From NCBI GenBank assembly GCA_038239005.1, contig JBBSFE010000181.1, forward strand, positions 1 through 9,788: a DNA stretch of 9,788 bases. Direction: 5' to 3'. Position 1 is the first letter of the stretch. Each line of letters starts with the position of its first letter. The translations under genes were made by a program, and so were the position numbers. This stretch comes from DASXHD01 sp038239005 (lineage in GTDB: Bacteria > Myxococcota_A > Polyangia > Polyangiales > Polyangiaceae). Below, in pieces: positions 1 through 8,183 of the stretch. The notes under the pieces were generated by a model. That model was not told where the DNA came from, searched no databases, and was given only the letters and a program-made list of their open reading frames with translations.

Positions 1-382
1 GGGGCGCGCGCGCTCGCGCGACAACGAGTGGCTTCGGCGGTTCGGCGGGCTTCGCCGCCTTCTTCGTTTTCGCTTTGCGCTTCGGAGCTTCGCCCTCTTC
101 GTCGCTGTCCTGTTCGCCCTCTTCGTCCTCTTCGCCCTCTTCGTCGGACTCTTCGGCCTCTTTCTTCTCGTCGTCTTCGCCTTCAGCGTCCGAAAATCCT
201 TCTTTGATTTTCCGCTGCACGTTGTCTTCGAGATCGGCCTCTGCCTCCGCGCGACTCGCATGGCGCTTGATGCGCGTCTGACCTTGCGTTCCCGTCTTGC
301 CGAATCGGTAGCAAAAGATTGCGTCGTCTTTGATCCACGCCTCCCAGAATTTGTCTTCGTCGGCGTGCTCGAGTCGGCGCAT
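1..382 (-). CDS. WGR-domain protein with acidic/Lys-rich tail, 3' end cut by window edge
   Basis: The first 127 codons are in the window; the gene continues past position 1. Residues about 8-65 look like a WGR domain: a KFWE segment at 11-14, the core YRFGKTGTQGQ at 25-35 (in place of the classical WGRxG), then a helical segment rich in Ala/Glu ending in KIKEGF at 58-63. WGR domains occur in PARPs and in bacterial proteins and are thought to bind nucleic acid; that role here is inferred from the family. Residues 67-98 are an almost purely acidic low-complexity stretch (E, D, G), followed by a Lys/Ala/Pro segment at 100-118 that resembles a flexible linker. The ATG at 382 is preceded in frame by a TGA with no other ATG, GTG or TTG between, so the start is well supported, although no clear Shine-Dalgarno is visible. 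Domains beyond the linker are unseen, so the full function is unknown. Confidence 0.8.
   Translation of the reverse strand, partial: MRRLEHADEDKFWEAWIKDDAIFCYRFGKTGTQGQTRIKRHASRAEAEADLEDNVQRKIKEGFSDAEGEDDEKKEAEESDEEGEEDEEGEQDSDEEGEAPKRKAKTKKAAKPAEPPKPLVVARARAP
89..145. repeat. Three imperfectly spaced copies of a 15-bp unit encoding an acidic run
   Basis: The 15-mer TTCGCCCTCTTCGTC occurs exactly at 89-103, 113-127 and 131-145 on the plus strand. Read on the minus strand it encodes DEEGE-type repeats inside the acidic linker of the WGR protein. The spacings (24 and 18 bp) are multiples of three, so copy-number change would keep the reading frame. This is a coding low-complexity repeat and not a mobile element. 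Confidence 0.75.
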
Positions 383-496
383 GGCGAGGGTTGATCAGAA
401 TCGCCGTCGACATCGCTCTTGGCAATACGCGGCGCAAATCGGAATTTGGCCGCTTCCGTCGATCAATCGTGCAAACTACACGCGTTGCTCGTTCGT

Positions 497-868
497 TCAA
501 ACGCCCGGAACGCTCGACTTGAGCCTTCGCGCGATGCGCTCTTCCAGAGCTTGCGCCTCGATGCCAAGCGATGCGGCGGACGCAAGCAAGAGCGCGCGCT
601 CCTCGGGGGCCACGTTGCCATCGACGATGGCGGCCTCCACCAAGAGAGCCATCACGCGCGCTTGAACATCGGGAGCGAGTGCGCGCAGCGTTGCCGTTGC
701 GAGCCCCGGCGCGCTCGCGACGATTTGATCGGCGCGGTCTGCGTCCTCGATCCCGAACCGCTCGAGGACGCGACGCAAGAACTCGCGCTCGTCACCGGTC
801 ACGACGCCGTCGGCCGCAATGACGGCTTCGATGAGCCCAACGATCTTCAGACGCTCGCCGATGTCCAC
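497..868 (-). CDS. TerB-like (tellurite-resistance/DUF533-type) small protein
   Basis: A 123-residue, all-helical-looking soluble protein with two similar halves. The first has AADG at 18-21 followed by TGDERE at 24-29, the second has VDG at 82-84 followed by APEER at 87-91. This duplicated acidic Asp-Gly plus Glu pattern is typical of TerB-like proteins, which are proposed to bind metal and work near membranes or in stress responses; its exact job here is unknown. There is no signal peptide. I chose the GTG at 868 over the TTG at 934. The 22 extra codons from the TTG include ATA, GTA and TCT and an AT-rich patch unlike the rest of the gene, which looks like promoter DNA. The TTG does, however, have a GAGG nine bases upstream, so it is not excluded. 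The gene lies 114 bases upstream of the WGR gene on the same strand and could be cotranscribed with it. Confidence 0.75.
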   Translation of the reverse strand: MDIGERLKIVGLIEAVIAADGVVTGDEREFLRRVLERFGIEDADRADQIVASAPGLATATLRALAPDVQARVMALLVEAAIVDGNVAPEERALLLASAASLGIEAQALEERIARRLKSSVPGV

Positions 869-870
869 GG

Positions 871-906
871 TGCGAGATACAGAATACGGTTGTATCTTCG
901 CGTCAA
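871..906. promoter_or_regulatory. AT-rich divergent promoter-like patch
   Basis: About 36 bases between the TerB-like gene (minus) and the IgGFc-like gene (plus) are clearly richer in A/T than the surroundings (for example GATACAGAATACGGTTGTAT at 875-894). A minus-strand TTGACG at 906-901 resembles a -35 box, and TATTCT at 886-881 resembles a -10 box, but the 14-base spacer is too short for a standard sigma-70 promoter. I therefore call only the patch, not exact boxes. Confidence 0.3.
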
Positions 907-967
907 TGGGCTCCGTCCTCGCACTGATCAGCAAGCTCGATTGCCTCGACGCTCGCGGGGTGCCACG

Positions 968-2743
968 ATGACGGTCATGCGGAACCTATCCATTGTGGGC
1001 TTCGGCGTGGCGGTCGCGGTGTTCGGTGCTTGCGGCCCCTCGCACAACACCTTCGAGGACGCAGGCGCCGATGCATCCCTCGACGGCACACCGCTCGACG
1101 ACGTCAACGTCGCCTTCCCGGACACCGGCTCGCAGGACGCGCCCGCGTGCGTGCAGTGCTCCGCGGACCTGCACGAAGTGCTCACGTGTGGTGACAATCC
1201 CACTGTCGTCCAGACGTGCACCGGCGACACGGGCTGCGGCGCGACGGGCTGCATCGCCGCGTGCGACGCCGCCGCGCAGAACAAAAGCTCCGTAGGGTGC
1301 GACTACTACTCGATGCCCTCCGATGGTTGGAACACGGTGATGGGCACTGACGGCACACCCGGCAGCTGCTTCGCCGCGTTCGTGACGAACAACTGGTCCT
1401 CGGACATGAGCATCTCGCTCGTGTGGAAGGGCAACACGATCAACGGCAACAACTACGCGTACACGCCGTCGGGCTCGGGCAGCTCCGTCACGTACACCAA
1501 GGTCCCTTCGACCGGCATCCCGCCGAACAGCATGGCGATCGTCTTTCTCAATGACTACCCCGGTGGCGGCGACTCCGCCTTCAGCGAGTACACGCCGTGC
1601 CCGAAGGGAGCGGCCGTCACGACGGAAGACATGGTCATCCACTCGACCTCGCTCGGCCACGCCATCGAGATCAAGACGAGCGTTCCCGGCGTCGTCTACG
1701 ACATCTATCCATTCGGCGGCGCCCACTCGTACATCTCGAGCGCGACGCTGCTCCTCCCAACAACGGCGTGGGACGTGAACTACGTGGCGACGACGATGTC
1801 CGACGACACCACCCACCCGACCACCATCAATTTCGTCGCGCAACAAGACGGCACGCAAGTCACCATTTTACCCACGGACAACATCACCGCGGGCACGGGC
1901 GTCGCCGCAGCGACGAAGGGAACGCCGAAGACGTACACCCTCAACACGGGCGAGACGATCCACATCGTTCAGAACGCCCAAAGCGGTGGCGTCGATCTCT
2001 CGGGCAGCATCATCCAGTCGAACTTCCCGATGGGCTTGTGGGGCGGGCACGTGTGCCAAATCCAAACGACCCCACCAACGTGGCGCATCATCGGCTTGGT
2101 CGACGGCACGACGCTCACGTACGAGCCAACGAACTCGAGCGCGCCGACGACCGTGAAGGAAGGTCAGGTCGTCGAGTTCGTCGGGCCGGGCGCGTTTCAC
2201 GTGAAGTCGCAAGACGACAAACATCCATTCTATCTCGCGGCTCACCGACCCGGCAGCGACTGCGACTCGGCGCACCAGCAAATCCCGCCCATCAAAGCGC
2301 TCGCGAGCGAGTACGTGGCCGTCGGCAACGAGTCGGCGAACTACGGCGTCGGCGGCCCCGAGACTGTGAACGTCGTGCCGCCTGCGCAGTTTCTCCCGTC
2401 GTACATTTTCTTCACCGATCCGACCTACGGCTACAGCGAGATCGCAATCACGCGGCAGAAGGCGAGCGACAACACCTTCCACGACGTGACAGTCGATTGC
2501 GTCGGCAAGGTCACAGGCTGGCAGCCCGTTGGCACGTCCGGGCAGTATCAATACGTGCACGTTGATCTCGCGACCGGGGGCGCAGGTGTCGGCTCATGCA
2601 ACAATGGCCTTCACACCGCAAAGAGCGACACGCCCTTCGGCATCACCGTGTGGGGCTACGACAGCGCATCGAGCTATGCATACCCCGCGGGTGCGAGCGT
2701 GAAGCCGATCAACACGGTGGTCGTGCCGCCAACTCCGCACTGA
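968..2743 (+). CDS. IgGFc-binding-like surface lipoprotein
   Basis: A 591-residue protein with an N-terminal signal segment (residues 4-21 hydrophobic) ending in FGAC, so Cys22 is the likely lipidated residue. The next residue is Gly, so there is no Asp+2 inner-membrane retention signal. An Asp/Ala-rich linker spans about 30-58. A cysteine cluster follows (C61, C64, C74, C84, C90, C95, C99, C111). The remainder is beta-rich and resembles the IgGFc-binding protein N-terminal-type family seen in many myxobacterial lipoproteins: HAIEIKTSVPGVVYDIYP at 231-248, DLSGSIIQSNFPMGLWGGH at 343-361, and a C-terminal GITVWGYDSASSYAYPAG at 558-575. The family name comes from mucus and IgG-Fc-binding proteins; actual IgG binding is not implied. 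The frame is open back to 419, but that part lies antisense to the TerB-like gene and lacks a signal peptide. ATG at 968 puts the signal peptide at the N terminus; ATG at 977 is an alternative. A binding or adhesion role is inference. Confidence 0.88.
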   Translation: MTVMRNLSIVGFGVAVAVFGACGPSHNTFEDAGADASLDGTPLDDVNVAFPDTGSQDAPACVQCSADLHEVLTCGDNPTVVQTCTGDTGCGATGCIAACDAAAQNKSSVGCDYYSMPSDGWNTVMGTDGTPGSCFAAFVTNNWSSDMSISLVWKGNTINGNNYAYTPSGSGSSVTYTKVPSTGIPPNSMAIVFLNDYPGGGDSAFSEYTPCPKGAAVTTEDMVIHSTSLGHAIEIKTSVPGVVYDIYPFGGAHSYISSATLLLPTTAWDVNYVATTMSDDTTHPTTINFVAQQDGTQVTILPTDNITAGTGVAAATKGTPKTYTLNTGETIHIVQNAQSGGVDLSGSIIQSNFPMGLWGGHVCQIQTTPPTWRIIGLVDGTTLTYEPTNSSAPTTVKEGQVVEFVGPGAFHVKSQDDKHPFYLAAHRPGSDCDSAHQQIPPIKALASEYVAVGNESANYGVGGPETVNVVPPAQFLPSYIFFTDPTYGYSEIAITRQKASDNTFHDVTVDCVGKVTGWQPVGTSGQYQYVHVDLATGGAGVGSCNNGLHTAKSDTPFGITVWGYDSASSYAYPAGASVKPINTVVVPPTPH

Positions 2744-3265
2744 TTAGAACCAGAACGCGCGAATCTCGACGTGCGCGCCGATCTCGTTCAGGTGCATCCA
2801 ACCCGTGTCGAGATGCAAGAAGTCGTGTGCGTAATGCACGCCGAAGCTCCAGACTTTGAAGCGCGCGTCGAGCGCGAGGCCGATGTCGAGGAGACCTCCC
2901 CAGTTGCCGTTCGCGTCCGCCGCCGAGCCGTGCAAGAAAACGAGCGGCTGGAACCAATAGATGGACCCGCCAGCGCGAAGACCGCCACCGAGTCGGCCCA
3001 AATGCAGATCGCCGGTGTCGGCGAAGAGCTGGCGGTAGCCGCCGATGATTTCGAATTGGAGGATCAAGCCGTAGGCCGCGCCGATGATGGGCCAGCCTCG
3101 TGGAAGGCCCGTGCGGTAACCGATACGTCCATCGACGCTCACTCCCCAATCGCCGCTGCCCTCCGCAACGGCCGCGTCGAACGCAACGACCTCTTGGGCT
3201 TGGCTCGGACGCGCGACGGCGCTCGCGGCGAGGAAGGCGAGCGCGGTGCGAGTTGCGCGGCTCAT
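2744..3265 (-). CDS. Small outer-membrane beta-barrel-like protein
   Basis: A 173-residue protein with a Sec signal peptide (residues 1-23, SQA before the likely cut). The mature part is rich in Gly and alternating hydrophobic/polar residues, with probable strands such as GLILQFEIIGGYRQLF and GGLLDIGLALDARFKVWSF. It ends in AFWF: a C-terminal aromatic residue is the usual signal of BAM-assembled outer-membrane barrels. About 150 mature residues would fit a small 8-stranded barrel. I do not recognise a named family. I chose the ATG at 3265 because it overlaps the stop of the upstream M19-like gene as ATGA, a typical translational-coupling arrangement, and because it places the signal peptide at the N terminus; an in-frame ATG at 3301 would add 12 residues (starting MSRWPGRR) that spoil the signal peptide. 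The stop (TAA at 2746-2744) touches the stop of the convergent IgGFc-like gene with no bases between. Confidence 0.75.
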   Translation of the reverse strand: MSRATRTALAFLAASAVARPSQAQEVVAFDAAVAEGSGDWGVSVDGRIGYRTGLPRGWPIIGAAYGLILQFEIIGGYRQLFADTGDLHLGRLGGGLRAGGSIYWFQPLVFLHGSAADANGNWGGLLDIGLALDARFKVWSFGVHYAHDFLHLDTGWMHLNEIGAHVEIRAFWF

Positions 3266-6200
3266 GGCGCCTTCACTCCGTCGTCCGGGCCAACGAGACA
3301 TTGAAAGAGCACGCTCCGATTGCCGTCTTCCGGCGGCATCGGTTGATAGTCGCAGCGATCGGTGATGCGGCTCACGGTGCTATCGAGAATGCGTCGTACC
3401 TTCACGTAATTCGCGGGCGCCTTGCAGCCGAGCGAATGCGACCGACTGCCGCATTTCCATTTCTGATCGTTCTGAATGCGGACGATCGCCCAGTCGCCTT
3501 GTTTGGTGAGGTCGCCAGGTTTGAGCGGGTCCGCGCGGTGCTGCTGATACTTCACCTCGCCGCCTGGAAAGGTGATCGCATTTCCGGGATCGCACGCAGA
3601 ATAGACTTCGCTGACTTGGTGGAGCGGTGCGCCATGGTTCCATCCGCACGGACACGAGGCGCCACACGCAGCCCGCGCGGCGAGCGGGTGACCGTCGCAT
3701 TGCGGATCGCGCTCGAACTTCAGCGGCGGACACAGGCCCATCTCTTCGCAACGCGAAAGCCTGCGCGCCTCACGCCACATTTCGATGTACGCGTTGGCCG
3801 ATCCGAAGAGATCGTCGAGCGCGACATGGCGTGCCTCGTGCAGTTGGTTCGACACGTCTTGGAGCATGTCGGGTGCGAGGCCGAAGTGCGCGAACCCGTC
3901 GACGTTGACGTCGTAGGTGCGGAGGCCCGACGTACGGATCGAGCGGAACGTTCGAGCCGCACTTCACGTCGGGGTTGTTCGACGTTCCGTTCACGCAGGT
4001 CTTGACGCCCGACGAGTAGCTCACGGCGTCCTTTTGCGCGGAGAAGGCGTAGTGCTGCGGATCGAGGAGCGTCTCGAGGAGCTGTGCGCCCGTCCCGAGG
4101 CTCGTTCCTGCGGCGAGGTAGCCCGCGCAAGCTTGCGGTCCGAATCGCGGAGACGCGCTTCCGGTGAATGCGAAGTCCGACGCGAGCCCGATGCCGCCCA
4201 TCCCGCGCATGTGCTTCTTCGCGAAGAGCATCGCGGCTCCGAGACCTTGCGACGAGCCCGCGCAGTCGAGCGCGATGGGAAGCTTCGTCAACCCGCCGGG
4301 TAGATTCGACGCGTCGTAGCTCACGTCGAGCGTGCCTTGACCGATGAACACGCCGATGACGCCGTTGCGCACGCGGACTTGCTGCAGCTCGGACGAGGGA
4401 ATGTCGTACTCGCGAGCGAGATTCTCCCGAATCGTCGTTCCCGGTTGGGTTGCTCGACGCGCCCACTCTTTTGCCTTCGCGAGGATGTCGGGGTTGCACG
4501 CCTTGTTCGTTTCTTGCGGATCACGAATGCACGCGCTGATCGAATGCGTCGGGTTCCGCGCGACGAGGTCGGCGTGCATGGAGTCCTTCGTCGCATCGCC
4601 GAAGCTCGACACCATGTCGGAGTAGTCGACCTTCATCTGGAGAGGTCGGAAGTGCGTGTGCGAAATCATGAGCGGGTAGGGGCCGCACGCGTCGCCGGCG
4701 ACGTCGTAGGTGCTCGCGAGCGTGGCGTCGGACATGTGCGCGAGATCGATCAGCATGCCGTGCGCCATCAGACGCTGGATGAACTCGGCGCCGCGGCCCG
4801 TGAGACCGCGCACGTTGCGATGCGGGCCCTTGAACTTCCCGTAGAGATTTTTTTCCGTCTTGAAGAGCGGCGTCGCGTTGACGAGCGGGTGCATGCGCCC
4901 GAACGTGCCAACGATGAACGGGATGGCAGGTGGTCTCGGATAGATGTCGCTCAGCACGATGCGCACCGGATTGCTGAGACGAAACTGAATGGGCTCGGTG
5001 GGCTCGATCGGCTCGACCACGGGGAGCGTCGTGATCTGCGGGCTCGGCCTCGTCGTGATCTCGTAGAACGACGCCGGAAATTGGCCGTAGACGGTCTTCC
5101 CCGACAGCGTCTCCACGCGATCGCGGAATTCCTTCGGCCGGTACATCCAGTCGTTGACCGAGTTGTAGAGATCCTCGAAGACGGCCGTGCCACCGAGCAA
5201 ATTGTCCATGCCGTGGACGACGATCACTTGGCGGATCCCGAGCGCTTCCAAGTTGCCGACCTGCTCGGCGGGGTCGCCGTCGTCGTCGAGCCCGAGCTCG
5301 GGGACTTCGACGCCGAGCACGACCGCAAGCTTGTTGCTCCGGATGATGCGACGCACCTCGTCTGGCGTATATGCAATCTGCATCCAATCCGAGTTGAGAT
5401 CCGCGAGCTGTCGCATCGCCTGCACGTGCGCACGGATGACGGTCCAATCGGGTGTCGTGTCTACGGTCGGGTTGCCATCGTCGCCGCAACGAACCCAGCC
5501 GACGCCGTACTCGAGCCCGCGGTTGTGGATCGCCATCGCGGACATGAGACGCAAGCCGCCGAGGTACGCGCGATGGATCGCGCTGACGTGATACTGCTCG
5601 TGCGCGCCCGATCGGAAATCCGGCGTGGCGGTGAATGAAGGGCCACCCTTCGTGTCGTGCGTGAACGCGATCGTCGCGAGCGAGAGGTCGTCGACCGCTG
5701 GTGCGAGCCGACCTTCGGCCGCGTTGATCATGATCGGAGCGGCGAGGCCTCCGTGGTGACCGTTGAAATTCAACGTGGGCTCGTCGCATTCGGGAATGTC
5801 GCGCGCAAACGCTTTGTGAGTGGCGGCCGGATCTCCGATGTAGTCGCCCATGCTGCCGCCCGGCGCACCCCACACCGGGTGAATGCCTTGCAAACCGCCG
5901 AGCCCGAGATAATTCGTTGGGTGTGTGTGATAATCCGCGAGCCCCCACACCGGCGTGGCGTCTTTCTCCGCATCGGTGAGCGGCGCGTCCGTGAGGCCCA
6001 TCGCGCCGACGTTGATGTGTCCCGTCTTCGATTCGTCGAAGATGCGAGCCATGGCCGTCAGCTTCCGTACATCGCACTCCGCCGCATCAAGACGGATCTC
6101 GACGGCCTCGAGCCGCTCCGATTCGGGCGCGAGCGTGCCCGACCCTCGCACCGTCCGAAGGATCGTGAAGCCAGCGGGCGCGCTCGGTCCGACGTCGTCG

Positions 6201-6823
6201 GCGCTCGGTGCGGCGTCGCCACACTTCAGCGTCTTCGGAAGTGCTTTCACGAGAAGCTGCACGCCGACGCCGGCCTTCCCGGTGCCGCCGATATGCACGC
6301 GCAAGTACTTGCCGGTGAGCTCGAACGGCGCCGACGTCATCATGCCGGTGAGATCTTCTGCACCTCGCGAAGGAAGCGCACCTAGAGCGCCCGCCGTGAA
6401 CGCGGAGCTCACCCAAGGCGCGCTCCCCGCGGGTCCGATGGGATATGGCGTGTCGCGCCAATAGTCGCCGCCGATCGGAACGATGGACGCCGCGCGATCC
6501 GCCGCGCTCTTCGAGAGAAGACTCCGCTGCCGATCCTTCAGCGCGACGACCACGTCTTGGGCGCGCACGCGCGGCACGTCGATGGGCTGTCCCTGAAGGA
6601 ACGCGCCCGTCTTCGTCGGCCACTTATCGAGCGCCGCATCGAAGGGCGCCGGCATCGCGATAACCGCCTTCGCCGGAAGCTCCGCGGGATGGCAGTGATA
6701 CGCCGATATCCCCGCCGGCGTGGGTATCGGAAAGTGCGGCGGCAACGCCTCCTTGCCGCACATGGGGCAGCCCACGGCAATCGCGGCGCACACCCAAAGC
6801 ATCGTCCGTGTGCGAACGAACAT
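3262..6823 (-). CDS. Large M19 (membrane/renal dipeptidase-like) metallohydrolase lipoprotein, split by a frameshift
   Basis: About 1186 residues if one base is removed near 3930-3960. Numbering from the ATG at 6823: a signal segment ends in AVGC (Cys19), suggesting a lipoprotein. Residues about 158-272 look like a galactose-binding-type beta-sandwich ending in GHINVGAMGL. The M19-like catalytic part follows. Candidate metal ligands and active-site residues in family order are H299 and H301 (DYHTHP), E506 (GVEVPELG), H696 (IDLAHMSD), H722 (MISHTHF) and D883 (GLASDFAF). Family M19 enzymes are zinc dipeptidases that cleave dipeptides and, in some cases, beta-lactams; the substrate here is unknown. 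After the frameshift the protein continues with YDVNVDGFAHFGLAPD and ANAYIEMWREA, a typical ending of long bacterial M19 proteins, then a Cys-rich tail of about 150 residues. Usual M19 catalytic domains are about 320-400 residues, so this one has large insertions and extensions. The start at 6823 is set by GGAGG seven bases upstream. Confidence 0.85.
3930..3960 (-). other. Apparent single-base frameshift in the M19-like gene
   Basis: The upstream frame reads CGSNVPLD (codons down to 3938) and then turns into an Arg-rich shadow that runs to a stop at 3770. Leaving out one base around the CC of the CCG at 3937-3935 gives VPLD followed by RTSGLRTYDVNVDGFAHFGL, which restores the family-like sequence through to the TGA at 3264-3262. 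No classical slippery heptamer or nearby stop is seen, so programmed frameshifting is unlikely; an assembly indel or a true mutation is more likely. Confidence 0.75.
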
Positions 6824-6830
6824 CGCCATT

Positions 6831-6835
6831 CCTCC
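6831..6835 (-). promoter_or_regulatory. Ribosome binding site GGAGG of the M19-like gene
   Basis: GGAGG within GAGGGAGGA lies seven bases before the ATG at 6823 but only one base before the ATG at 6829. The spacing favours 6823 as the true start, shortening the protein by two residues relative to the first ATG. Confidence 0.65.
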
Positions 6836-6875
6836 CTCGCAGACAACAACCCGCGCTTTACCGTATCGTGCACAT

Positions 6876-6905
6876 AGCGTATGGGGTTGGTGCGTCGAGT
6901 GACAA
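6876..6905 (-). promoter_or_regulatory. Candidate sigma-70-like promoter for the M19-like/beta-barrel operon
   Basis: TTGTCA at 6905-6900 matches the -35 consensus in five of six bases. TACGCT at 6881-6876, 18 bases further, is a weak -10 match. It sits in the 128-base gap between the 6952-8145 gene and the M19-like start, the only sizeable non-coding stretch upstream of this operon. Confidence 0.35.
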
Positions 6906-6951
6906 CATAACGACCTTCATGCACGAGCCTGATGGCCTATGTCGTTTGCGC

Positions 6952-8145
6952 TCAGAGGTACGCAACGCACAAGCCCGTGTGGTCACCCTCGTACGTCACG
7001 GTGATCCACGGTTGATCCGCAAACGGGACGATGACGGAAACGATCTCGGTGAGCTTCGTTCCCGCTTGCGCGCAGCTCGCATCGAGGGCGAGCTCGGTGG
7101 GAGCGCCCGCAGCCGGAAAGCGCATCACCGTGTGGTGGTTGGTGATGGCCCACGCCGTGCCGGCGGGATCGATCGCGCTGGCGTTTTCCGGAAGGACGCG
7201 CGCGGCGGACCACGTGCCTGTCGCCGATCGCTCGAGCACGCGCGGCGGCGTCGCGCAGGCTCCCGTGCGGCGCTTCGCGTCGTCTGGTTGGTGTGGCGAT
7301 GCGGCTTGGTTTGCGAGGAGCACGTAGAGCCCTCCGCTCGCCGAAGGAAACAAGTGCGCATGCGTGAACGGCATTCCCTCGGTGTTCGTGCGCTCGGTGC
7401 ACGCGTCGGATCCGGGAACGAGCTCGAGCTGGAGCGGAGAGACATCGAGCGACGCGATGAACGCGCCCGCACGACACATGTCGCCACCCACGACAAAGGC
7501 CCTGCCGGCTGCATCCGTTTCGAGCGCTTGCTCGAAGAACGACGGCACGGCGCGCGGCGTCGTGATTTTTCGATCGCCGGCAATCGCGAGTATGGCGAGC
7601 TCCGTTGGCGTCGTCTTGCCGCATCGGCCGGTGTCGAGCCCGCCGATGAAGTGCGTCCCCTCGGGGACGAAGAGATACGCAACGCCTTTCGAGAGTGCGG
7701 CCATGCGCGGCACGTCGATGAATGCGGCCTTCGACGCGGCGAGAGCGCCTTGTCGCTCGAGGAAGAGCACGGAATTCGGACCGGCGTACTCGGCGAGGTC
7801 TTTCTGTCCGGAGACCACGGCGATGTCGGGCCAGATGCCGCCGACGGCTTGCACGTGCGACGCCCCCGACGTCGGAAGCGCATCACCCACGTGCGCATCC
7901 GCGACGTACGCCGCGTGCGATTGCGCCCACCCGACGAGGCGCGTCCCGCGTGCAACGACGGCGCGGCTTCCAACGCGGAAAATCCTCACGTGCTCTGCCT
8001 GCGTGCCGACCATGACCGAGGCGAATGTCGCTTGCTTCGCAGCGCCGGGCGATGCATCCGCCGTGGATGCGGAGACGGATGGCAGCGGTACGGCTGAAGC
8101 CGTGGCCATCGTCGTCGTCGAAGACGGCGGCGCCTTGCAAGCCAA
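6952..8145 (-). CDS. Putative lipoprotein of unknown function; signal peptide lacks a start codon in frame
   Basis: The open frame gives 397 residues if translation began at the TTG at 8145. I do not recognise a family. After a Ser/Thr/Ala/Pro-rich linker (about residues 7-35) the sequence has several short beta-strand-like units with Gly turns (for example GTHFIGGLDTG, GGLYVLLANQ, GTAWAITNHHTVMRF) and scattered cysteines, which could suggest a beta-propeller; that is weak. The frame upstream of the TTG encodes SLLIGVLAC, a good hydrophobic segment and lipobox, running into CKAPPSS. It reaches an in-frame TGA at 8193-8191 without any ATG or GTG. A GTG at 8183 lies one frame away; one missing base between them would restore an M-T-H-A-A start leading into the signal peptide. 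A lipoprotein with a broken or mis-assembled 5' end is therefore most likely. It ends 128 bases before the M19-like gene on the same strand. Confidence 0.7.
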   Translation of the reverse strand: MACKAPPSSTTTMATASAVPLPSVSASTADASPGAAKQATFASVMVGTQAEHVRIFRVGSRAVVARGTRLVGWAQSHAAYVADAHVGDALPTSGASHVQAVGGIWPDIAVVSGQKDLAEYAGPNSVLFLERQGALAASKAAFIDVPRMAALSKGVAYLFVPEGTHFIGGLDTGRCGKTTPTELAILAIAGDRKITTPRAVPSFFEQALETDAAGRAFVVGGDMCRAGAFIASLDVSPLQLELVPGSDACTERTNTEGMPFTHAHLFPSASGGLYVLLANQAASPHQPDDAKRRTGACATPPRVLERSATGTWSAARVLPENASAIDPAGTAWAITNHHTVMRFPAAGAPTELALDASCAQAGTKLTEIVSVIVPFADQPWITVTYEGDHTGLCVAYL

Positions 8146-8183
8146 GACGCCGATGAGGAGCGATACGCAGCGGCGTGGGTCAC
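8146..8183 (-). other. Orphaned signal-peptide coding segment with a GTG start one frame off
   Basis: From GTG at 8183 the frame encodes MTHAA and then leaves the lipoprotein frame. From about 8166 downward, the lipoprotein frame encodes VSLLIGV just before LAC. The offset is 38 bases from GTG to TTG, so a single extra base would join them. This belongs to the 6952-8145 gene as its probable true 5' end. Confidence 0.55.

Noticed and set aside
419..967. In-frame 183-codon extension upstream of the IgGFc-like lipoprotein
   Set aside because: It is antisense to the TerB-like gene, has Arg/Cys-rich shadow composition, and would bury a good lipoprotein signal peptide that starts at 968.
986..1858. 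Minus-strand frame of 290 codons opposite the IgGFc-like gene
   Set aside because: Arg/Val/Asp-rich shadow composition; the plus strand has clear family motifs here.
2716..2730. GGTGG/CCGCC inverted repeat near the end of the IgGFc-like gene as a terminator
   Set aside because: Relies on a G-T pair, lies inside the coding sequence and has no following T-run.
3930..3960. Programmed ribosomal frameshifting in the M19-like gene
   Set aside because: No slippery run, no nearby stop in the original frame and no obvious stimulatory hairpin were seen.
4337..5638. Long plus-strand frame of 433 codons
   Set aside because: It lies antisense to the M19-like gene with shared wobble positions; its Arg/Asp/Val-rich composition is the usual shadow of a GC-rich gene and no family is recognised.
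6906..6951. AACGAC...GTCGTT inverted repeat as a terminator after the 6952-8145 gene
   Set aside because: The arms are six bases with a loop of nearly 30, and no T-tract follows.
6808..8097. Plus-strand frame of 429 codons
   Set aside because: Shadow of the minus-strand lipoprotein gene, very Arg-rich, with no signal or domain.
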